NCBI GenBank assembly: GCA_002389265.1
Contig: DGOD01000273.1
Span: 8,526-17,642 of the forward strand
Source: Gammaproteobacteria bacterium UBA4475
GTDB taxonomy: Bacteria; Pseudomonadota; Gammaproteobacteria; Pseudomonadales; Azotimanducaceae
DNA length: 9,117 nt
Direction: 5' to 3'
Positions 5,991 through 9,117 of the stretch are shown here, piece after piece. Every line of letters begins with the position of its first letter. The first letter of the stretch is position 1. The position numbers were made by a program, and so were the translations under genes. Under the pieces are notes generated by a model, which searched no databases, was not told where the DNA came from, and was given only the letters and a program-made list of their open reading frames with translations.

Positions 5991-6941
5991 ATGCCATCGC
6001 AACTGGAACAGCTTAAGCGGGTTACCACAGTCGTCGCTGATACCGGCGATATCAATTCGATCAAGCAGTACCATCCGCAGGACGCGACGACCAATCCGTC
6101 CCTCTTATTGAACGCCGCGCAGATGCCACAGTATCGGCATCTGGTGGATGACGCGATGACTTGGGGAAAACAGCAAGCTGCAGCAGCGTGGCTCGATCCA
6201 GCCATGGACCGGCTGGCCATTAATTTTGGGGTGGAACTGTTGCGCCATATTCCCGGTCGAGTCTCCACGGAAGTAGATGCGCAATTGTCTTTCGATACAA
6301 CGGCGACGTTAGACAAAGCGCGGCGGATCATCGCATTGTATGCCGCAGCGGGGATTGATCAATCCAGAGTGCTGATCAAAATCGCCGCCACTTGGGAAGG
6401 TATTGCGGCGGCGAAAATCCTGGAAACCCAAGGCATCCAGTGCAATTTGACGTTGTTGTTTGGGTTCGCGCAAGCCGTCGCCTGCGCCGAAGCTGGTGTG
6501 TTTTTGATTTCGCCCTTCGTGGGGCGCATTTTGGATTGGCATAAGGCTAAAACAGGGCTCGAGTATTCCGCAGAGAATGACCCGGGCGTGCTGTCTGTCA
6601 GGCAAATCTTCGAGTACTTCAAAAAATTTGACTATAGCACCGTGGTCATGGGCGCGAGCTTCCGTAACGTCGAGGAAGTCTTGGCCTTGAGTGGCTGCGA
6701 TCGACTGACCATCAGTCCAGGGCTACTCGAGCAATTGAGTCAGCGTGAGGCGTTAGTGCCAATTCGACTCGATGCCAATGCTGCCAAATTGCTGCCGATC
6801 GAGAAGATCTCCATGGGTGAGTCCCGCTTTCGCTGGCAGATGAATGAAGACGCTATGGCGACTGACAAGCTCAGTCAAGGCATTCGTCAGTTTCATGCGG
6901 ACTATCTGTCGCTTCGACAGTTCCTTGCAGCTCAAAGCTAA
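5991..6941 (+). CDS. tal: Transaldolase (TalB type)
   Basis: The 316-residue protein is nearly the length of E. coli TalB (317) and aligns along its whole length. It moves a dihydroxyacetone unit between sedoheptulose 7-phosphate and glyceraldehyde 3-phosphate in the non-oxidative pentose phosphate pathway, in the cytoplasm. Catalytic residues are present: D17 in TVVADTGD, E94 in [12 protein letters not shown], and the Schiff-base lysine K130 in [12 protein letters not shown]. Other signatures are [74 protein letters not shown] and the C-terminal [20 protein letters not shown]. The start at 5991 is chosen because GGAGG (5981-5985) sits 5 bases upstream and the protein then begins like TalB. 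The frame is open a little further upstream, but those codons show no similarity. mntP follows after 35 bp, so cotranscription is likely. Confidence 0.97.
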   Translation: MPSQLEQLKRVTTVVADTGDINSIKQYHPQDATTNPSLLLNAAQMPQYRHLVDDAMTWGKQQAAAAWLDPAMDRLAINFGVELLRHIPGRVSTEVDAQLSFDTTATLDKARRIIALYAAAGIDQSRVLIKIAATWEGIAAAKILETQGIQCNLTLLFGFAQAVACAEAGVFLISPFVGRILDWHKAKTGLEYSAENDPGVLSVRQIFEYFKKFDYSTVVMGASFRNVEEVLALSGCDRLTISPGLLEQLSQREALVPIRLDANAAKLLPIEKISMGESRFRWQMNEDAMATDKLSQGIRQFHADYLSLRQFLAAQS

Positions 6942-6943
6942 GG

Positions 6944-6961
6944 GCCGGGCCGAAACCCGGC
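6944..6961 (+). other. GC-rich hairpin between tal and mntP
   Basis: GCCGGG (6944-6949) and CCCGGC (6956-6961) form a perfect 6-bp stem around a CCGAAA loop, extendable by a G-T pair. No T tract follows. It is therefore more likely to protect the tal 3' end or partly attenuate mntP than to act as a full terminator. It ends one base before the region holding the mntP ribosome binding site (AAGGGG, 6963-6968). Confidence 0.5.
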
Positions 6962-6976
6962 TAAGGGGCAGATGAC

Positions 6977-7552
6977 GTGATCGAAGTATTGTTCTTGGCG
7001 CTCGCCTTAAGTATGGACGCTTTCGCGGTGTCCATCGGTCTGGGTGCGAAGTGTAAAGCCAGTCCCGTGCGCTTGGCGCTGATGGCGGGGGCATATTTTG
7101 GTGTGTTCCAGGCACTTATGCCACTGTTGGGTGTTTTGGGTGGTATCAGTCTGCTCGGCTGGTTCGAAGCATTGGCTCCCTGGATCGCGTTCTTGTTGTT
7201 AGGGATTGTCGGCGGAAAAATGATTATTGAGTCATTCAATCAGGCGTCTGCAGGTGACGCTGCTGCCGAAGAGCTGCCCGACAAGTTGTCCGATACGCAG
7301 GTTATTAGCCATCAGATAATGCTAGTGCTTGCGGTTGCCACGAGTATTGATGCGCTGGCGGCGGGCGTTGCGCTGCCGCTCATTGATTTTAATCCGCTGT
7401 TAGCTTGTTTGTTGATTGGCGTGACAACTTGGCTGTTTAGTTGCCTCGGGGTGTTTGTTGGCGTCAAAAGCGGTACCTTGTTGGGACGCCGTGCGGAATT
7501 GTTGGGTGGTGTCGTACTAATCTTGATCGGCTTCAAAATATTATTGACGTAA
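6977..7552 (+). CDS. mntP: Manganese efflux pump MntP
   Basis: The 191-residue inner-membrane protein matches MntP (YebN), which exports Mn2+ and protects against manganese excess. Six hydrophobic helices are visible in two homologous halves. Each half carries the family's acidic motif: SMDAFAVSIGLGAK with D14 in helix 1 and SIDALAAGVAL with D125 in helix 4, matching D16 and D118 of the E. coli protein. GGKMIIES and the closing RRAELLGGVVLILIGFKIL are also characteristic. The central loop (about 91-113) is rich in Asp and Glu. The start is GTG, with AAGGGG eight bases upstream; an ATG at 6972 is out of frame. No yybP-ykoY manganese riboswitch fits in the 35-bp gap after tal, so expression probably depends on the tal transcript or an internal promoter. 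Confidence 0.95.
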   Translation: MIEVLFLALALSMDAFAVSIGLGAKCKASPVRLALMAGAYFGVFQALMPLLGVLGGISLLGWFEALAPWIAFLLLGIVGGKMIIESFNQASAGDAAAEELPDKLSDTQVISHQIMLVLAVATSIDALAAGVALPLIDFNPLLACLLIGVTTWLFSCLGVFVGVKSGTLLGRRAELLGGVVLILIGFKILLT

Positions 7553-7606
7553 GCCTTTCTGTTGGCCGCATGAGTGGTTGTAGATTCTACGACTTAGATA
7601 CCGCGG

Positions 7607-7650
7607 TTTGAATAGTGACAAGACTTTGAATAGTGAAAAGACTTTGAATA
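7607..7650. repeat. 18-bp tandem repeat ahead of the beta-lactamase relic
   Basis: TTTGAATAGTGACAAGAC (7607-7624) is repeated with one substitution at 7625-7642, and a third partial copy, TTTGAATA, runs to 7650, where it merges with the ATG of the relic. The repeat is AT-richer than its surroundings and occupies the space where a promoter or ribosome binding site for the gene would be expected. Confidence 0.8.
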
Positions 7651-8473
7651 TGTCGCGCGGACTGTGCAGAAGCCAATTTTTGGGCGGTTGCCTGGCACTT
7701 GCGATTGTTGCGAGCAACGCGGTGAGGCTGATGAGTGGTTGGCGCAATCGAGCTGGGCTGGCTATTTTGACGAAGCACAGGTGCAGGGCACCATGGTTGT
7801 GGTTGACCAGCGTCACCACCCACAGCTTGTGTACAAGCATAAGCGTGCCGATGAGCGTTTTTCACCGGCCTCGTCCTTCAAAGTCCCAGACACGCTGTTC
7901 GCGCCAGATGCGGGCAGCGCCAAGGATGAATTTCAGGTTTTTGGCTGAGACGGGGTAACGCGCTGGTTGTCTACCTGGAATCGGGATCAGACCCTGAAGT
8001 CGGCGCGCTATTCGACGATGTGGGTGTGCCAAGAGTTGGCCATCAAACTCGGCGCTGATCGAGCGCGGGATTATCTGCAGCAGATTTAATATGGCAACAT
8101 GGATCCGGGCGGCGATGATCAGCAATTCTGGCTGAGCGGTACGCTGCGTGTTTTCGCGATGGAGCAGGTCGAATTTTTACAACGGCTGTACCATAATGCC
8201 TTGTCATTTAGTCTGGTGGGTCAGCGTCTGGTGAAGGACTTAATGGTCAACGAGGCTGGTCAGAAATGGATTTTGCGGGCTAGATCAGGTTGGGTCGCAG
8301 TACCCGAGCAACCTGCCATAGGCTGGTGGGATGGCTGGGCTGAGCGTGCTAAGGGACTCGTATTTTTTGCCATTAATATTTCCACGACCAAGGGCTTGGC
8401 CGATGCGCCGAAGCGACAAGCCATCGCAACAAAAGTGCTGCAGTCTATCGATGCGCTGCCTGAAGACGTTTGA
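7650..8473 (+). pseudogene. Degraded class D (OXA-type) beta-lactamase gene
   Basis: The region encodes a complete but broken class D serine beta-lactamase, a family of periplasmic penicillin-hydrolysing enzymes. A signal peptide, MSRGLCRSQFLGG to IVASNA, is read from ATG 7650. The mature part (EADEWLAQSSWAGYFDEAQV onward) is one base out of frame, so a frameshift lies near 7715-7730. The active-site segment RFSPASSFKVPDTLFAPDAG (SxxK motif, SSFK) is intact. A TGA at 7946-7948 replaces the Trp of FQVFxWDG-like sequence, or its neighbour, in relatives. A TAA at 8087-8089 stands where relatives have Asp before YGN. After that, YGN, GQRLVKDLMVNEAGQKWILRA, GWWDGW and FFAINIS follow in the same frame to the TGA at 8473. 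The SxV motif reads STM and the KTG motif reads RSG, both expected to harm activity. Three disabling lesions plus motif loss argue for a true relic, not a read error. Confidence 0.9.
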
Positions 8474-8533
8474 GGGGCTGCTCGGGTATTTTTTTATCCT
8501 TGCTGAATAGATAAATAATAGTTAATCAACAGA
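8474..8533 (+). promoter_or_regulatory. AT-rich spacer before the acetyltransferase gene
   Basis: This 60-bp gap has a T7 run at 8490-8496 and an A/T-rich block at 8506-8525. TTGCTG (8500-8505) resembles a -35 box, with TTAATC 16 bp on as a poor -10. That start would leave almost no leader. GAG/CTC just before the T run is too short for a convincing terminator stem. It is probably the promoter region, but the boxes are uncertain. Confidence 0.3.
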
Positions 8534-9094
8534 ATGGACCATGCAATGTCACCTCAGTTTAGCCACCGTCTAGCACTTGCGACGGATATTCCTGCGATCA
8601 TCGAGTTGATGCAGCTGTCCATCGCTGAGAATATGAAAGCGTTTCTTTCCCCGGCAGAAATTGAGGCAGCGAAGGAAACCATGGGGGTCGATCGCAGCTT
8701 GATCGAAGACCAGACCTACTTTTTGATTGAGGCCGGTGATGAGGCTGAAAAGCAGCTGGTAGGCTGCGGCGGTTGGGGTCGGCGGCGAACCCTTTACGGC
8801 GGTGATCATACCGTCGGCCGAGATGACAGCCTGAGTGATCCTGGTCAGGATGCGGCTCGGATTCGAGCCATGTACACTCACCCTGGCTGGGCGCGTCAGG
8901 GCATTGGCAGCTTGCTACTCCAGTTGGGCGAGCAAGCTGCGCGCGACGGGGGTTTCAAGTCTATAGAGCTGGGCTCTACTGCGGCGGGAGAGCCACTGTA
9001 TTTAGCGCGGGGTTATGTGGAAATCAGTCGCGAGGTGCATATCGCTGCGAATGGTGCTGACAACCTGGTGATTACCATGGGCAAGATGCTATGA
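8534..9094 (+). CDS. GNAT-family N-acetyltransferase
   Basis: The 186-residue protein has the GNAT fold: an N-terminal ATDIPAIIELMQLSI segment, a central strand QLVGCGGWGRR, and the acetyl-CoA pyrophosphate-binding motif A in AMYTHPGWARQGIGSLLLQL, where RQGIG is residues 121-125. Motif B follows in SIELGSTAAGEPLYLARGY. The TLYGGDHTVGRDD stretch (about 86-98) and the DAARIRAMYTHP link are seen in a recognisable uncharacterised GNAT subgroup. These enzymes transfer acetyl from acetyl-CoA to small molecules or proteins, but the acceptor cannot be read from sequence. No good ribosome binding site precedes ATG 8534. ATG 8546 (MSPQFSHRLA) is an equally good start, because the conserved domain begins after it. 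It stands alone downstream of the beta-lactamase relic; only 23 bases follow its stop. Confidence 0.88.
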   Translation: MDHAMSPQFSHRLALATDIPAIIELMQLSIAENMKAFLSPAEIEAAKETMGVDRSLIEDQTYFLIEAGDEAEKQLVGCGGWGRRRTLYGGDHTVGRDDSLSDPGQDAARIRAMYTHPGWARQGIGSLLLQLGEQAARDGGFKSIELGSTAAGEPLYLARGYVEISREVHIAANGADNLVITMGKML

Positions 9095-9117
9095 ATTAAA
9101 TGGTTGCTAAGGTCTTT

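Noticed and set aside
5761..6111. Open frame ahead of and overlapping tal, with GGAGG before ATG 5788
   Set aside because: It overlaps the first 120 bases of tal in another frame, its product is low in hydrophobic core residues and rich in Arg, Ser and Pro, and no family is recognisable.
7570..7741. Direct repeat ATGAGTGGTTG at 7570-7580 and 7731-7741, as possible insertion target duplication
   Set aside because: The 11-base match lies inside the relic and its leader with no mobile element between; chance or unrelated duplication is more likely.
8471..8500. Terminator after the beta-lactamase relic because of the T7 run
   Set aside because: Only a three-base GAG/CTC stem can be drawn before the T run, too weak for an intrinsic terminator.

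Overview
The window looks like a piece of a gammaproteobacterial chromosome of moderately high GC. The transaldolase is close to the E. coli TalB type, MntP and the GNAT protein are of common proteobacterial kinds, and an RfaH-like NusG paralogue sits beside a MarR regulator of the EPS-associated family. A marine or environmental gammaproteobacterium is plausible, but genus cannot be assigned by reading alone. There is no rRNA, tRNA, CRISPR array, transposase or integrase in the window.

Left part (1-4570): a small four-helix membrane protein of unknown function (minus strand) is divergent from an exported PQQ-type aldose sugar dehydrogenase. A hairpin terminator and a short REP-like palindrome follow. 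Next comes a translationally coupled pair for a two-subunit molybdenum hydroxylase of the isoquinoline 1-oxidoreductase type: a [2Fe-2S] subunit and a Tat-exported molybdopterin subunit. The PQQ enzyme and the hydroxylase both look like periplasmic oxidoreductases. No PQQ biosynthesis, XdhC-like maturation or cytochrome c gene is present here.

Middle part (4571-5990): a strong hairpin separates the hydroxylase from two convergent minus-strand regulators, an RfaH/NusG-like antiterminator (upstream) and an EPS-associated MarR-type repressor (downstream). The 225 bp between them hold a 17-bp dyad that looks like an operator and a set of mutually exclusive hairpins. The start of the marR gene is a 12-bp tandem repeat carrying three in-frame ATG codons. 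No polysaccharide genes are in the window, so what the two regulators act on is not visible.

Right part (5991-9117): transaldolase (tal) is followed 35 bp later by the manganese exporter gene mntP, probably in one transcript. Next is a decayed class D (OXA-type) beta-lactamase gene with a frameshift after its signal peptide, two in-frame stops and altered active-site motifs, preceded by an 18-bp tandem repeat. A GNAT-family acetyltransferase closes the window. No obviously new multi-gene system was found. The best leads are the regulator pair with its structured spacer, the repeat-borne start region of marR and the beta-lactamase relic.
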